A stretch of DNA of 64,000 bases from Chrysoperla carnea (taxonomy: Eukaryota > Arthropoda > Insecta > Neuroptera > Chrysopidae): assembly GCF_905475395.1 (NCBI RefSeq), contig NC_058340.1:68860181-68924180 (forward strand). Reading direction: 5' to 3'. The notes under the pieces are model-generated. The model made no database searches, was not told the origin of the DNA, and saw only the letters and a program-made list of their open reading frames with translations. Made by a program: the position numbers and the translations under genes. Positions 36,927 through 50,015 of this stretch are shown in pieces; within the stretch, counting starts at the first letter, position 1, and the number at the start of each line of letters is the position of its first letter.

Positions 36927-37172
36927 TTAACATAGAGACAATTTTCCAAATGAAAAATTTATGAAAAAATTATATTAAAATTAAATTAATTCTAAATTAA
37001 ATTGTAAAAAAAAAATTAAAAAATTAGTTCTAAAAAAATATATTAAAAAAAACAAAAAATAGTTTATCGCGCACAAACCCAAAAAAAAAAAATTAAGGAA
37101 AAATTTTGGTTTAAAAAAAACAAGTTTTTGTGTGGTTATATATCGGGAAAAATTTTTTTTCGCGGCATAATT

Positions 37173-37239
37173 ATGGTTGACCTTAATGGATACGTTATTA
37201 TCATGGTCGAAACTAAAGATAAAAAAACCAAATTATACG
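37173..37239 (+). CDS. PDZ gene, first exon seen (putative start)
   Basis: The ATG opens 22 codons plus one base before a gtaagtg donor; the Gly codon is completed by the next exon. No PDZ homology is visible in this piece, so its role as the true first exon is inferred from phase and position. Confidence 0.45.
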
Positions 37240-40200
37240 GTAAGTGGGGTGTAATGGTCGAAATTTTGGGAGTATTATAAAAAAAAATATGTTTATCTTA
37301 TGTTTGTTTGTTTTTTTGGGGAATAGGGTCACCAGGTGATCGAGATAATTTAGAAGTGGGTGATGAAATTATTGAGGTTAATGGGAGGTCACTGGAGGAT
37401 GCCACGCGGACAGAAGTATTATCACACTTTTATCAGGTCAGTATTTCATATATTTTATATATGTTTGTACATCATATATGGAAACGAATTTGTGTTTATG
37501 TATGTACAATTCCTGTTACACTGTACGAAAAATTCGTAATTTTACCAACTATTTGAAAAAAGTATAGTAATATTACAAAACAAGCGTACTATTTTCAAAA
37601 TCCGACGAAATTTTTAAATTATTACAAGAATTAATTAATGTTATTTAATTTTTATTCTGAGATAACAATTTATTTGATCAAAATGTTTGTAATTTTACAA
37701 ACTACGATTGTAAATTTACTCAACATAAACATTATACGTTACAGTTTCCAAAACTTTTTAGTAAAACTATCACGGAAATTTTGAAGAGTGTAGATTTTAC
37801 AATTATATAAAAAAAAAAGTTTAGTAATATTTCAAAACAAGAGTAGGTACTATTTTTAACTTTCCAGTACAGGAAGTTATTGTAATGGGTCCGATTTTCG
37901 AAATCGAAATTTTCAACTTGGTGAAGAATTATGTGTGCGTGTACGTACGCACGTCCGTGGACATTTTTTTCATCGTTAATATCGCACGAACCAAAAATGA
38001 TATCGACTTCGTTGAGGTGTCGATGAATGTGTATTAAAAACAATATAATCCGAAAAAAAATTCATAGCATTTGGTCGAGTCGTTTCGAGCCGGGCGAGCT
38101 TTTTCTTAAATTTTATCCTGATCGATATTGCGCGAACAAAAAATGATATCGACTTCGTTGAGTTGCCGATCGAAGCGTATTAACGGTAATATGATCTGAA
38201 AAGAAATGCAAATAATTCGATCGAGTCGTTTTGAGTCGATCTAGTTATTATTTTGTTTAAATTTTTTATAACTTTTTATTATACTTCAAAGTTCTTCGTG
38301 TGGACCTCAAGGGTCGCACCAGACTCTATTCACGGCTTGTTAAAATATAATTTCCTTATGGCAATGTTTAAATTATTGTAATAATTCTCTTATATGTATT
38401 ATTTTTACTAAGCCGTTACAGGTTCGAAAACTTTTTAGTAAAATAACCATAGAAATTTTTAAGAGTGTAGTTTTAGTACGTGGAAATGTTTATGTAGCAA
38501 AAAAACATTTTTTTGCTTGGAAAAGATTTATTTTGTTCTACAATGTTATTAAATTAGAATGTATTTTTTATTTCCGTGTTTTTAAATTTGCAACTATAGA
38601 CAGTAAAATAAAAAAGTTCTTACTAAAAGAATTTTAATTAAAAAATACTCTTTCTTAGAGAGCCTTAAGTTTTAAATTTTGTTACAAATAGATGTGTTTA
38701 GTACACAGTTCTGCACTTCTACTTATGTGAATATCCTGATTGATGTTATTAACCTTTTTTCTAGGTCTTGAGCCAAAGTGCATTTCGGCAACAATGTTTT
38801 CAAGGTCTCTGCTTCTCGAATTTCTGCATCAATCTTGCTTACCATCGAAACCCTACGAAGAGTCGAAACGATGTTTTTTCAAAATCTGATTATGAGCCGA
38901 AATATTGCAAAACAAATATGCAAAAAACTCCAGATTTCTGTTCCATATCTCTATATTTTGGTCGAGTAGCAGACACGGTCGATGCAGAAGTTCTTAACAG
39001 ACAATTCTTTGTTTATTCGTCTCAATCCGATCAATAGAAGCAGAGATATTCATGAAAACGTCACCAAAGAAAACAATGTAGTGATAAAAACCGCGTGTAG
39101 AAGGTCGTGCGGATAGTTCCGAGATCGGAAAACTCTTTTTCTGTATTTTTTTTACAAAGAAAGAAACCTATTAAAAAAAATTAGCCATTTCCAAAAATTT
39201 TTCGAATATATTATCAAAATCTGCTAGATTTACCCAATTATATAGATTTTTCAACATTTAATATTTTTTATTTTTTAACACTCTTTACCATATTCCAACC
39301 AAAAAGCTGCACTTTTTATGAGGAATAAATTTATAATTTAAAGCGGTTTTCCTAACTTTTACGAGCAATGAAACGCCACTTTTAACTGATCTTGAATGCC
39401 CTCCAAGATGCCCTATTGTAATTTTTGACTGAAACATTTTTCTATATCCAACTTATACTTCGAATAAACTTCTGAGACGTATTGTACCTACATATATTCG
39501 GAATAGTTTTAAAAACTAATTTATTTTCGAGCCAAATAAAAATCAACAAGTAATTCAAATTCAAAATAAAACATAGAGCAAATAAAACAAGTGAAAACAA
39601 ACAATTGACTGAGGTAATTGTTGAAATGCCATGTATAGACAGTGTTGATTATACTGTCACATTACACATACATACACGTCACACGTATATAACTGATATA
39701 CCCATATAATACTACAATTTGCGTCTAATATGCGCTCTCACGGGTAAACACTGATGTTTACGAAAAAATGTATCAAACAAAAGTTGTTTTGTTTTTTATA
39801 AGGAACATTTTTTACATTTAAACTGTTGTTCTATCTCTAACGGTTTGAGAGATGGGTCCTACCTTCACCTCACTTTTTACGTCCACAGCACGCTATAAAA
39901 ATTTCAGCTTGATACCTCTTTTCATTTTTCAGTAATCGTGATGACAGACGGAGAGACAGACGACAGACGACAGACAGATAGACAATCTGAAATGGACTAA
40001 TTAGGTGATTCTATGAAAATCTATACCAAAATTTTTTTCCTATCCTCAATATTTTTAAGCGTTACAAACTTGGGACTAAACTTAATATACCTTGGTATAT
40101 TTAATATACATGGTATAAAAACCTCATTTAAAATTGAAAATTATAAATCTATATTAGCTGTTGTTATAAAATACATAAAATACAAAAAAAATATGAATTT

Positions 40201-43200
40201 TAAATATGGCTATACATTTTAGCGGGGAGATAAGGCTGGTTGAGTGGATAGTAGATGCTTTAATGGCCTACTTGTGTTAGTTTGTATGGTAGAATGGGAT
40301 ATATGGGGGCGCGTTTTTAATAGATAAATTTTTAGTTTGTTTTTGTTCTATTTGGAAAAATATATATCTATACTATATGAAATATGGATGTATAGATGAG
40401 ATGGGAAACTATACTCGTAGTACAATATCGTTCATCCATTTTGCATATATTATTAGCAAAAATTTGAATAATGGATATGATGGATGGAGAAGCTTGGATA
40501 GCATATGCTACCGAATGGTTCAAAATGCATTTATCCATACAATCTTAGTAATTGGAACAAATCCAGTAATCGGAACACCTTTAGTTTTTGTTGAGTCCTG
40601 ATTACCGAGACTTTGCTGTACTCGCTATGTAGTATGTGTCCTTAGAATTATTTTCCTGGAGAAAAGTTATTGACAAGTTCCAAGGGTACTTCCTTTATTC
40701 CTTTAGCAAGGAGGATCTTTAGCAAGGCGGTCTCCAAGGGGGATTCTTCTTTGTAGCATCTTAGTCAATCTTAACCGAGCACATTTGAATTATTTACCTA
40801 CATTTTGACTTGTAGCTTGTCTTTACCAAAATTGTATTACTCGAGAGATGACCTAGTTATTTTCGAGAAATTTGTCATGGAAGTTGCTGAGGATTTTGAG
40901 GTGATCCATCTTGGCCATGCAAATCTTTCAAATGTTTCTGAATTTTTTGGGAATGCTTCTAAAAAATAATTGTCTTGGGATAAGCTACGAACTGTTGGCA
41001 CACTTTGATTATATAACATGAAAAGTCTTTAAAAATATGGAATGTCTATTAGTTTCTATGGAAAACTCATGCCTGAAAGAAACAAGGAATCATTTACGAG
41101 TTTCCCAAATCACCATATTGTTTTGGAACTATTAAGAATACTTATTAAGCCTTATCCCATTGAGAATCTTTGGCTTCAGATTGAATTCAGATTGGTCCAT
41201 ATCAACCATTCAAATCTTTCAGATTGTATCTGAATTTTTTGAAAATGGTTCTAAAAGACAATTCTCTTCAGATCCGATACAAACTATTGGTGCACTTTAA
41301 ATATATTATATGGAGTTTAAAAGAAAACTTCAGGAGTTTTTCATCCATGAAAAACATCGGATTATTCTCTATGGAAAACTTGGTTGTCTTAAAGAAACTT
41401 TTACGAGTTTTTCAAAATTGTATTTGGTTTGAAACTACCAACAATACTTACTTTATATACGATTTCTCGAGATCCTTTTTCGTTTGTCAAATTCCATGAT
41501 TTACCCCTCATTTTCAAGCTTATTATGCTGGGTGCTGACAAAAATTACACTCAAGATGGTTTAAAAATGTAGCGCTTAGGGAAAAACAGGCTCAAGAAAT
41601 AATATTAGGATTTAATTTTGTTCATCATGTAATTTGTTTATCATATTTGTAATAAAATTACCTATGAAAACAAACTAAGTAGTCAAGCTTTATTTAATTG
41701 AGAATTTTCGGCTTTAGATTGCAATACTAGTATCAATCTTTCTCAGTTACCGCAATCTTCTTGAACTTCTACTATCTATTTAAAGTACTTTTGATACGAG
41801 TCCTATAAAATAAGGAAAGAATTACGGCTAGACCACTTAAAAACATATTTGTTATATTTTATTCAGAAAAAACACTTTTAAACGATGAATTTTCATATAA
41901 ATTGTTCATATCATTTCATAAACTCGTCATGTCGTCGTCATGAATAAAAATGAAAATTGAATTACTTTATGCATTATAGGATATCAATTTGTATATAGCA
42001 TATAACAAAAAGCTTCCAATTTATACCGCATATGGTGCTGTTATCGTAATATCCTAAAAGATCATCGCATATTTCCATTTCTTTATATATTCTTTTTATG
42101 TATATGAAAGTTATATGATTACTGTTGGTATTAGGTTATCAATTTGTTGAAAGTATCACAAATGATGCGTTAAAATTTTATAGTCAAGGGTAACGAAAAC
42201 TTGCTAAAACCTTTTTACTGTGGTCCAAAATTGTTTATAGGCGTTTTTTTGATATTTTTTCGTGTGTACAACTCGTTTTTTCGGTGTTCCGGTCTTCTAA
42301 TTAATGGGGATGATGACTAAATTTTTTATCACTTCACGTGAATAATTCTCACAACACGGATAGAAAAGTGAAGTTGATTTTTGAAGTTGAAGTATGCAAC
42401 ATTTAAAACTACTAATTAAACAAAGCAGAAGTTATAACATAGTGACGTCATTGTACGGCCTCTCTATAGAGATTACATATAAATCTCTGTTTTGTAAGAA
42501 AGAGACGGACAACAATCTTTGAATGTTTATAACGTTTTCGTTTTTTAATCAATTTTAATTCAACTTTCAAAGTGTGTAAGGGTTTAAGTCTACTTTTACA
42601 TTTTTATGAGTAATGTGGTAAATTCTATGTCATTTCATCTATTCCGTTCTCTATCAGACGAAAATGAGCGCATAATTTTTCTCCGAAAAATTTGGCTTGA
42701 AACCAGGTTGTAAATAATTTGTAATATTCCAGATTAAGTCAGTACATCTGGTCTAAGAGAGAGACGGTATAAGGTCGGTTTGATAAGCAGATGAGACATA
42801 TTTTTGATGAAATTTTATTGATTTTTAAACATCCCTGTCATAGTTTTTCAATCGAAAAGTGTTCATGTTCTTTGGATCATTCTTCTAAAATGTTCTTTGG
42901 GTCATTCGAATCAAAAGCTCTCCAGGACACCAGTTTTAGTATATGACTAGGAAAATGGTTTTCTGTGAAACCATTTCAAAGCGCCCTAAAATGTTATTCA
43001 GGTTGATCTGATCAAAAGCAGAAGCAGCTCGAAAACTAGTAGCTAAAAATTTTTGTGACCTTTGAGAACTTTGGATCAGAATGATCCAAAGGATTATTTA
43101 TTATCAATTATAGGATGATCTTTGACCTACACACCCAATATTTTTCCTTTTATCGGTAAGAGCTTTTTTCGAGTATCAAGCATATGTCAACTTAAAAAAG

Positions 43201-44657
43201 CATCCTGTATATGCAGGTCACATGAATCTATTACAAAATGTAATAACATGTAAATGACTATGTAAATATTATATTTCAAACTACTGTCATTGTGCACATG
43301 CAATAACATTCATATTAAATCGTTAACGATATTAAAAAAAAAAAATCGATTTCATCTCCTTTAAAAAGATATTTTATATCTCTTGTTGTATGTGTAGATA
43401 GGCATTTGTTGTAGAAAAAAAACCAAGCAGTTTTTACTAGAAAAAAAAAAACTCGGTGTAACGTGACGTGACATAACATATTGAATATTTACATATTCTT
43501 CTCGTTATTTAATAGAATAAAATATTATCTCTTTAGAAATCTAGAATCTATTCTAGTTTGTCTATTTTCCATGTAAAAAAGAATTCTTAGAGTATTGTAA
43601 ACTAACACTTTATTTATTTAATTTAAATTAATGTAGGTTTGTCTGTATCATAAATTATAGTCTGTGTTTTATTCTGATGCATGAGCTACATTATTGTACA
43701 GTTTCATTAAAATCCATTCAGTAGTTTTTTAAATCGTCCAGCGAAGCGAGTGGGTGACTGCTATCTTTATAAATTACAGATTACGTGTTACTCTGATGTA
43801 TGAGCTATATTATTATGAATTTACATTTAAATCCATTCGATAGTTTTTACATCAAAGCATTACAAACAAGACAACTCACTTTCGCATTCATGATATACTA
43901 GCTTGATACCCGCCTTCTACACTGGGCTTAAAAATGAAAACCACCATTTTATAGCCTCCACCTCTCTTGATCTCACTTTATCCCCCTTCCATAAAACGCG
44001 AATGGATTGTTTTACACAGCTAAAAATATATACACGGTTTTCAATTTTTTACGGTAAAATAGTCATAAGTCATTGAGTATATCAAAAAAGATGGCCATGA
44101 ATTGTTTGACATTTACTATTTTAAATTTTTACAGAAATCTTTAATTTTTGGTTCAAAATGATGACCATGGATGGAGCAGTAAAATGTCAGAATTTTTTAA
44201 CATAAATTTATAAATTATAGCTCATGTGTTATTCTAATGTATAAGCTATATTGTTGTTCAGTTTCATTGAAATCCATTCGATAGTTTTTACGTGAAAGCT
44301 TAAGAAACAAGCTAACAAACATCCTTACTTTCACATTTATAATATATAGGGATGGGAATTTCAATGAACATTCGAACACAGTAACAGTTTTAGGAACCAT
44401 TCGGTTTTATACACATAAATAAGCATATGAACACTTGAACAACAACAACAACAACAACAAATTCTACACACATCGGGAAAACTTTTATATGCATATTTCT
44501 CTATAAATAGCACACACACACAAAAAATTGATGTACAAATAAAATATCATTAAATATAAAGAGGAAAATTGTAAAATGAAAAATTTTCTTTTTTTGTAGT
44601 GTGTCGCATCACGGACCATTTCCCTGAAGATAAAACGACGCAGTAATAGTAGACTTG
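37173..44657 (+). CDS. PDZ-domain protein, partial gene (three exons seen)
   Basis: Exons 37173-37239, 37327-37436 and 44600-44657 join in phase 1, phase 0 and phase 1 with GT-AG introns of 87 bp and 7.16 kb. The product reads MVDLNGYVIIMVETKDKKTK, LYG, then SPGDRDNLEVGDEIIEVNGR, SLEDATRTEVLSHFYQ, then CVASRTISLKIKRRSNSRL. LEVGDEIIEVNGRSL is a classic PDZ core strand-loop-helix, and SRTISLKIKRR is the final PDZ strand. The first strands and the carboxylate-binding GLGF-like loop are not encoded by the first exon seen. Either an upstream exon is missing from my reading, or the 23-residue leader is an alternative first exon giving a truncated PDZ. The last donor (gtaagt) shows that coding continues, probably beyond the window. 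PDZ proteins are cytoplasmic scaffolds; I cannot name the family. Confidence 0.72.
37327..37436 (+). CDS. PDZ gene, central PDZ exon
   Basis: Encodes GDRDNLEVGDEIIEVNGRSL and EDATRTEVLSHFYQ. Its GC content is higher than in the flanks. Acceptor aatag, donor gtcagt. Confidence 0.85.
37865..38335 (+). repeat. Dispersed element with internal 146-bp duplication
   Basis: It starts AGGAAGTTATTGTAATGGGT, as at 49573, and ends CTCAAGGGTCGCACCAG. ATGATATCGACTTCGTTGAG occurs at 37997 and 38143. It lies inside the PDZ gene intron. Confidence 0.65.
39586..40114 (+). repeat. Dispersed repeat family, copy B
   Basis: Same block order as copy C at 55462. After the ACAGACGGAGAGACAGACGA run come GGACTAATTAGGTGATTCTA and GCGTTACAAACTTGGGACTA. 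It ends in a near-palindrome (TAATATACCTTGGTATATTT, then AATATACATGGTATA) that could form a terminal hairpin. Confidence 0.75.
40380..40618. repeat. pogo-like MITE, one end preserved
   Basis: It ends GAGTCCTGATTACCGAGACT and TTGCTG before TA. The text before it (CGGAACACCTTTAGTTTTTG) matches the right part of the 50382 and 59250 MITEs. The left end is not recognisable. Confidence 0.5.
40640..41660 (-). repeat. Degenerate element ending in the 16312-type leader
   Basis: 41493-41660 is the reverse complement of 16312-16490. The adjoining 40860-41470 contains diverged direct duplications (CAAATCTTTCAAATGTTTCTG near 40920 against CAAATCTTTCAGATTGTATCTG near 41211; TTTCTATGGAAAACTCATG against TCTCTATGGAAAACTTGG). 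Frames inside are accidental. Confidence 0.55.
42758..42870 (+). repeat. Partner of the 7174 repeat
   Basis: AGAGAGACGGTATAAGG, GCAGATGAGACAT and TCGAAAAGTGTTCATG, in the same layout as 7174-7290. Confidence 0.55.
43640..44355. repeat. Retroposon/Helitron-type repeat ends (tandem pieces)
   Basis: Three related segments carry ATGAGCTAYATTATTGT, TTAAATCCATTCGATAG, GTTTTTAC and TTTCGCATT. About 43895 has ACTAGCTTGATACCCGCC and 44340 ends TTATAATATATAGGGA. A similar copy is at 61970-62365. Confidence 0.5.
44440..44462. repeat. (AAC)n microsatellite
   Basis: An uninterrupted run of seven AAC units. Confidence 0.95.
44600..44657 (+). CDS. PDZ gene, exon with the last PDZ strand
   Basis: Encodes CVASRTISLKIKRRSNSRL between a tttttttgtag acceptor and a gtaagt donor. 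Phase 0 in matches the central exon. The basic KIKRR follows the terminal strand. Confidence 0.75.
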
Positions 44658-46287
44658 GTAAGTCTTTTTTTCACTTTATCTATTTTTTTTTTTCATTCGT
44701 TCTATTATCAGAAGAGAAAACAAGCCGATATGAATTTGACTATTAGAAGTCAGACTAATAACTTTATGATTTAATAATTTACCATAAAAATTATTTTCTA
44801 AGCGTTTGTTTATGATAAATATTTTTATTTTAAGAATAGTATTTGACAGTTTTTCCAAAACAAATGGAAATTTGAGAGGTTATTGCCGAAAATTGTACCT
44901 AAAAATATTCTATGAAAATTTTGCATAAGCGGAGATTTTTCTTACTGGAACTATATTTCTTACCCGAATTGTGTAGCAGATTGGGGCTTCACGACAAAAA
45001 TCGATCTACACCAATAAATTTTTTTAAGTTCTACTTTGTTATCTACAGAGTCGACAATTTTTAACATGGTAAGACTGAAAAATTAGAAAAAAATGTTATC
45101 AAATACAATTTCATTTTCATTCCTTCAATGTTCGTGTTATTGGATAATAAATAATTTGTTGCGAAAGGAACATAGTTCCTACCGGGTGTCCTACGCCATC
45201 TCACTTTTCGTTCTGAATGAATATTCATCAATAAGAGGCTTGCTATGTTAAAAATTATCCGGATTACCTGAAAGAGAAGTTCTCAGCTTTGAAAATTTCG
45301 TAAGAAAGCCTTGTTAGGCACGACTTTAACAACAGCTTCTAAAATTTACAGTCGCTCTGAAATGACTAATAAATATACTACGCCGGGCTCTAGAACTTCA
45401 ATATTAACTGAGAATTTTCAAATTTTGTGTTTACTCCTTCTTCGAAACCTCCTTTTTCCGTCTATTTAACATTGCAGATCCGTTCTTGTATTTTCGAGAT
45501 ACAATAACAATAACTTTCCGTCAGAAAATATGAAAAAAAAAACTTTTTCATATTTTCATCAATAATAATTAATAATTTTTTTCTTCCCAAATCAGACATA
45601 ACAGGAAGCGTATATCCAAGCACTTTATTGACTTGTCAGAGTGAAGTCAAGAAAAGGGGTTGGAAAATAATGGGGTTAGAGAGAAACTATTATTATGTGT
45701 AGGTATATGTGCGAAAAGTTTTTTGTGATTTGATTGAAGAAAACTGATTACAAAAATTTTTCGTTTTTATCAAAATTCTTTTATTTTTCTTTTACTTCCA
45801 TAATTGTATATCGAAATTGGATGTATCTTGATACATCCAAAATAACGAAGTTAAGATACTTAAGATTTGGGTTTCTTATATTTTGATGCAAATTTAAGGA
45901 AAATGCCCGACTAGATGCCCGACACAGACTACCGCACTATAGCCTTCACTTCTCCTGCCCTCAATATCTCTAAAAATGGTCAATCGCTTCGTGCTATGGA
46001 CAATTTAAAACTCACGTTGTAGGCACATCGAAAGAATGTTGAAACCTCTATTTATAAAGGCAAGGATAATCATAACAACAATAAGCGGTTACAGGCAACT
46101 GAATTAACTGGAAAACTTTGTTTGTTTTATTAAATCAAGAATCTTTTGTTGTAATTTCATGGAAAATATGTATAAAGCTTTAGAATAATTATTGCAGAAA
46201 TATTTCTTGCAAAAAGCTTTGCCATTATAAGTTGAAAGATTCCCAGAATATAAAGTTTCGAAGGAACGTGTACAATACTAAATTCTT
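44658..46287 (+). other. Sequence after the last PDZ exon seen (presumed intron)
   Basis: No further exon could be recognised; phase 1 would be required of the next one. Confidence 0.4.
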
Positions 46288-47690
46288 ACTTATATTATAA
46301 ATGCGATAGTAAGTCTGTCTGTCTGTTACGCAATCATGCCTAAACTACTAAATCAATTTAAATGGAATTTGGTATAAAGATCGTCTAGAGCAGGGCTTCT
46401 TAAACTTTTGTAATTCACGACCCCATTTATGATTGCGAGTTTCTTGACGACCCCATACAAATATAAAAGAAAAATAAATTAATATTTTTTGATGATTTAT
46501 TTATTATGTAACAATATACATATACATATGAAAATATATAAGTTTAGAATTCGTTTTGGAACATACAAAAATCTAAAATTAAAAATTGCACAAAAAATTC
46601 TAAAATTGTATTTATTATAGTTTCAAAAATAAAAGTGGATTCTGACCGTCTTAATTCTCTCGAATATATTCAAGTAGTTGCGTGGTAAGTATTAAATTAA
46701 AGTATAAAAATTTAATGAGATGGATGTGCCTGTTTTTTATTGCATAACAAATCAAATCTTGGTGGAATGTTTGAAACTGCTGGACGTAAACCTCTTCAAC
46801 ATTTTTTATCGCTGAACGATATTGGGATTTAATATGTGTTAAAGCTGTTTCTTCAGCAATAATATTTCTCGGGATTATTTCGGCTTTTAGAGATTGACAA
46901 AAATAAATTTATATTTTTTATTAATTCCAATAACATTTCATAATTCATAGTAAATGTTATTCAAGTTATTATAATACTCTTAATAGAAATGCAGGTACAA
47001 ATAATCTTTCCGAACTAGAAGATTTTATGATATATTTATCTACGATAATTGTTATTTTATCTTTATAAAAATAATTTTACAAATTAAAAAACATTTTCTG
47101 TTAAATTATATTTTTACCTCTCGCGACCCCAGAATTTTGCTACGCGACCCCAAATGGGGTCGCGACCCATAGTTTAAGAAGCCCTGGTCTAGAGCAAAAA
47201 GGGGATTGAAATAAGAGTTGAAAGGGGTGTGCTTTAAAAATTTGAAGTTTTGCATCGATAAAGTGCTTTAAGTTTTGCATCGATAAAGCTTTTCGCATAA
47301 TATACAACCATCTTCAAGGATTGTTTTTATCTATTTTTAGCCTTCGGGGGGTGGAAACGTGGGGCGTGAGGGAGGGATGACGCAGGGGATGAACAATCAA
47401 ATATTTTCAAATATATCCAAGTCTGATATCAAATAAAAAGGCATGATGTGTTTATTAAACAACTGTAAGATACATGAAAGTCAGTTCAGCCGTTTAAAAG
47501 TTATGACTATTATTATTATTAACTCTTTTATCGAGGGTTTAAAGAATTTCATAAAATTTACTTCTCATCTATTTCTATGCAACTATAATGTCCCACAGCG
47601 AAGCGTGGCAGGATACAGCTATCCTTACAAGAAGTAAGAGAAATAAAATTGAAGTTTCTCCGTGAAGCGGGTAGTTCACAGCTAGTAAAT
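46288..47690 (+). mobile_element. Older element split by a hAT MITE
   Basis: It begins TATTATAAATGCGATAGTAA, GTCTGTCTGTCTGTTACGC, text typical of abundant insect Helitron/retroposon repeats. It ends GTGAAGCGGGTAGTTCACAG, CTAGT at about 47684. The CTAGT end would suit a Helitron; that is an inference. The hAT element at 46391 interrupts it. Confidence 0.5.
46391..47186. mobile_element. Non-autonomous hAT transposon with perfect 8-bp target duplication
   Basis: Ends CAGGGCTTCTTAAACT and AGTTTAAGAAGCCCTG are perfect 16-bp inverted repeats. GTCTAGAG flanks both sides (46383-46390 and 47187-47194). The length is 796 bp and there is no transposase frame. CGACCCCAT-type subterminal text is typical of hAT elements. 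Confidence 0.93.
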
Positions 47691-49562
47691 AAATAATAGT
47701 AAAATAGTTACAACGAATAGATATATACGGTTTCATTTAATTGCAAACTACTGTTTAACTTGTTCAAGTTAAACATCTAGTTTTGAACGTAATGTTTTTA
47801 AAAATATATAAAAAGTAGGTTTATACACGATGAAGTTGTGAAGGTAAACCATATTAATACATTTGTTTAAGAATGAACTGTAGAAAATGAAATACGCCCA
47901 TGTTGAAAATGTTTAGGGGAAAAGGCTCTATACATCGAAATTGTTTGCATGGAGAATGAAAACGTAAAAGCGTGTAGGTTGCCGCTTCCTTAGAATCTAC
48001 AGAATATGTGCTGGTATGATTAAAAATGATGTGTAAATTAAAAGCTTATCTTTTTTGGATCAAAATCACTGGAAATTATCTTAAATCAACCGAGAGATCA
48101 TTTTACCTATTATAATTTGACACATAGAATAGGGATCATTTTAACCTGTATAAAGGGGATCATTTTACCTGTAATACATATTTGAATATGGTTAAAAAGA
48201 AAACCTTCAAATTATTAACTAGAAGCCAAGAGTAACACAAAAAAAGAAATTTTACGTAGAATTGCCTTACCATAGATTATTAACGTGTGTAAAAATCAAG
48301 TGTTTTCGAGCGGTCATCCATCCTAGAACTAAGGGTGCTCAGTGTTACTTAGCTTCAGTGATCGAATGTTTTCAATGTGATCTTTAATGATCGTTGTTTT
48401 CAATGTAGCATGTACTGAGCGTGACGATGACGCGTGTTCCATTATTTTTGTTCACCCAAAAAGTACTCAACGCGCCTAAGGAAATTTTCACTACAAAAAG
48501 AGAATATCTAGATAACTTTCCACGTATAGAAAAATCTTATAAATGTCTTTAAAATAGTTAGTAGTTTGTAGTTTATACGTTCGCTGTTCGATAAACAGAC
48601 AGACGTGTCTAATTATTTAAGTTATTTAATAATCGTATTACATAATTACCTATTAGTTAACTCTATTACTTTGTTTGCTGCGCTGTTTTTAAAATGGAAT
48701 TTAATTAAAATTATTTTTATTTCGTGAAATATTTTTCTACTAGTTTTTAATCACGGCCACATTCATATAGTAATAGGACTGTAGTTAAACATTCGATGAC
48801 GGAGCCAATTAGAATTTTAAACAGATTAACTGGAATGGAAGCCCTTCCATTCGCATGTACAATGAAAATGTTCTTAAAGTCTTATAAGATTTTCGGAAAG
48901 AATTATATATTTTTCCTGTTCCTCAAAAATCGCTGCGAAAAAACAATCTAGAATAGTTGCTCATGGTAAAATACCGTCTTTGCCGAATATTTGTTACCAG
49001 AATATGAGGATTATCGTTGAATTTGGCTAAGAAAATTTCAATAAAATCAAATTTCTGAAATGATTTCTTTTTTTAATTAAAACTAAAACTTTTCTGTTCG
49101 ATGCTTGTACAATATCTCGAAAAATGATTAGGATATTGTCTCATTTAATAAGTAATATTCTGAATAAAAACTGAAACTACATCGTAAGCTTCAGGCTAAG
49201 ATGGAAAACCACACGATTAAATTACAAACGAAACGTTACTTGTTTTTTTTAAATCATAAAACATATATTTTAATTGTAAAAAGCTATTGTACTTAAAATT
49301 TTATAGTTATAAAATTTACTTCGAAGGTTTATTACAAACGCCACACAACTTCCATATACTGTTTAACTAAAAATTAAATGAATGTCAGTTCTTACATTAC
49401 TTTAATTCATTAAGAAGAGTTTAAAAAACACAGTTAAGGCTGTCTTTCGACCAAAATTAGTTTTAGTTATCGAAAATTGGTTAAATAATTTTTTGTCGTT
49501 TTCGACAATTTTTCACAAGATTGCTTCTTGAAGCTACCTGTCAATTTTTCAGCTGCTTATTA
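47691..49562. other. AT-rich gene-free DNA
   Basis: Contains one dispersed fragment at 48427-48475 (GATGACGCGTGTTCCATTAT, TTGTTCACCCAAAAAGTACT) that pairs with 2350-2400. Nothing else is recognised. Confidence 0.5.
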
Positions 49563-50015
49563 ACTGTCCAGAGGAAGTTAATGTAATGGGGCCGATTTTG
49601 AAAATCTTCAGTGTTATATATTTCTACGGTTTCAAGGCCGCAATTTCCGAATCAAACCTTTTCAATGTGATGCCTGTGTGTGTGTGTGTGTGTGATTATC
49701 TCGCGAACCAGTTACAGCATTAACACTGGGCTTATTCGACGCGTTATCGCGTATTTAAGAACCGAAAGAGTTTTCAGCAGAATTAGTTGAGCCGTTTTTT
49801 AATGATAATAAAAAACTGGAAAAAAACTGAATAAACAGAATCTGAAAAGTGGATAAAACTCATAATTTATCTATGGAGATAATGATCGTTCCAGCATAAG
49901 CTGCAGTACATGTTCGAAGAATAATCTATGAAGGCTAACAAGACCTTTTTTTTAATGTTTTTTCCCCCTCTTCGAAGTAAGTCTTGTGGACTACAGGGAT
50001 CGCACTCACACGACT
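49563..50015 (+). repeat. Dispersed element of the 37865 family
   Basis: CCAGAGGAAGTTAATGTAAT, GGGGCCGATTTTGAAAATC, a (TG)n run at 49675-49693, and the end AGTCTTGTGGACTACAGGGA, TCGCACTC, which matches the end of the 37865 copy. Confidence 0.65.

Larger units (their letters stand above)
37437..44599 (+). other. Large intron of the PDZ gene filled with repeats
   Basis: 7.16 kb between the two PDZ exons. It holds a dispersed element at about 37865-38335, a member of the 39586-40114 family, a pogo-like fragment ending at 40618, a degenerate repeat with direct duplications at about 40640-41660, and retroelement-like text at 43640-44355. Frames such as 38768-39037 show no recognisable protein. 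Confidence 0.6.

Noticed and set aside
38768..39037. 89-codon frame in the PDZ intron
   Set aside because: Two overlapping frames of similar length and no family resemblance in either; treated as repeat-derived.
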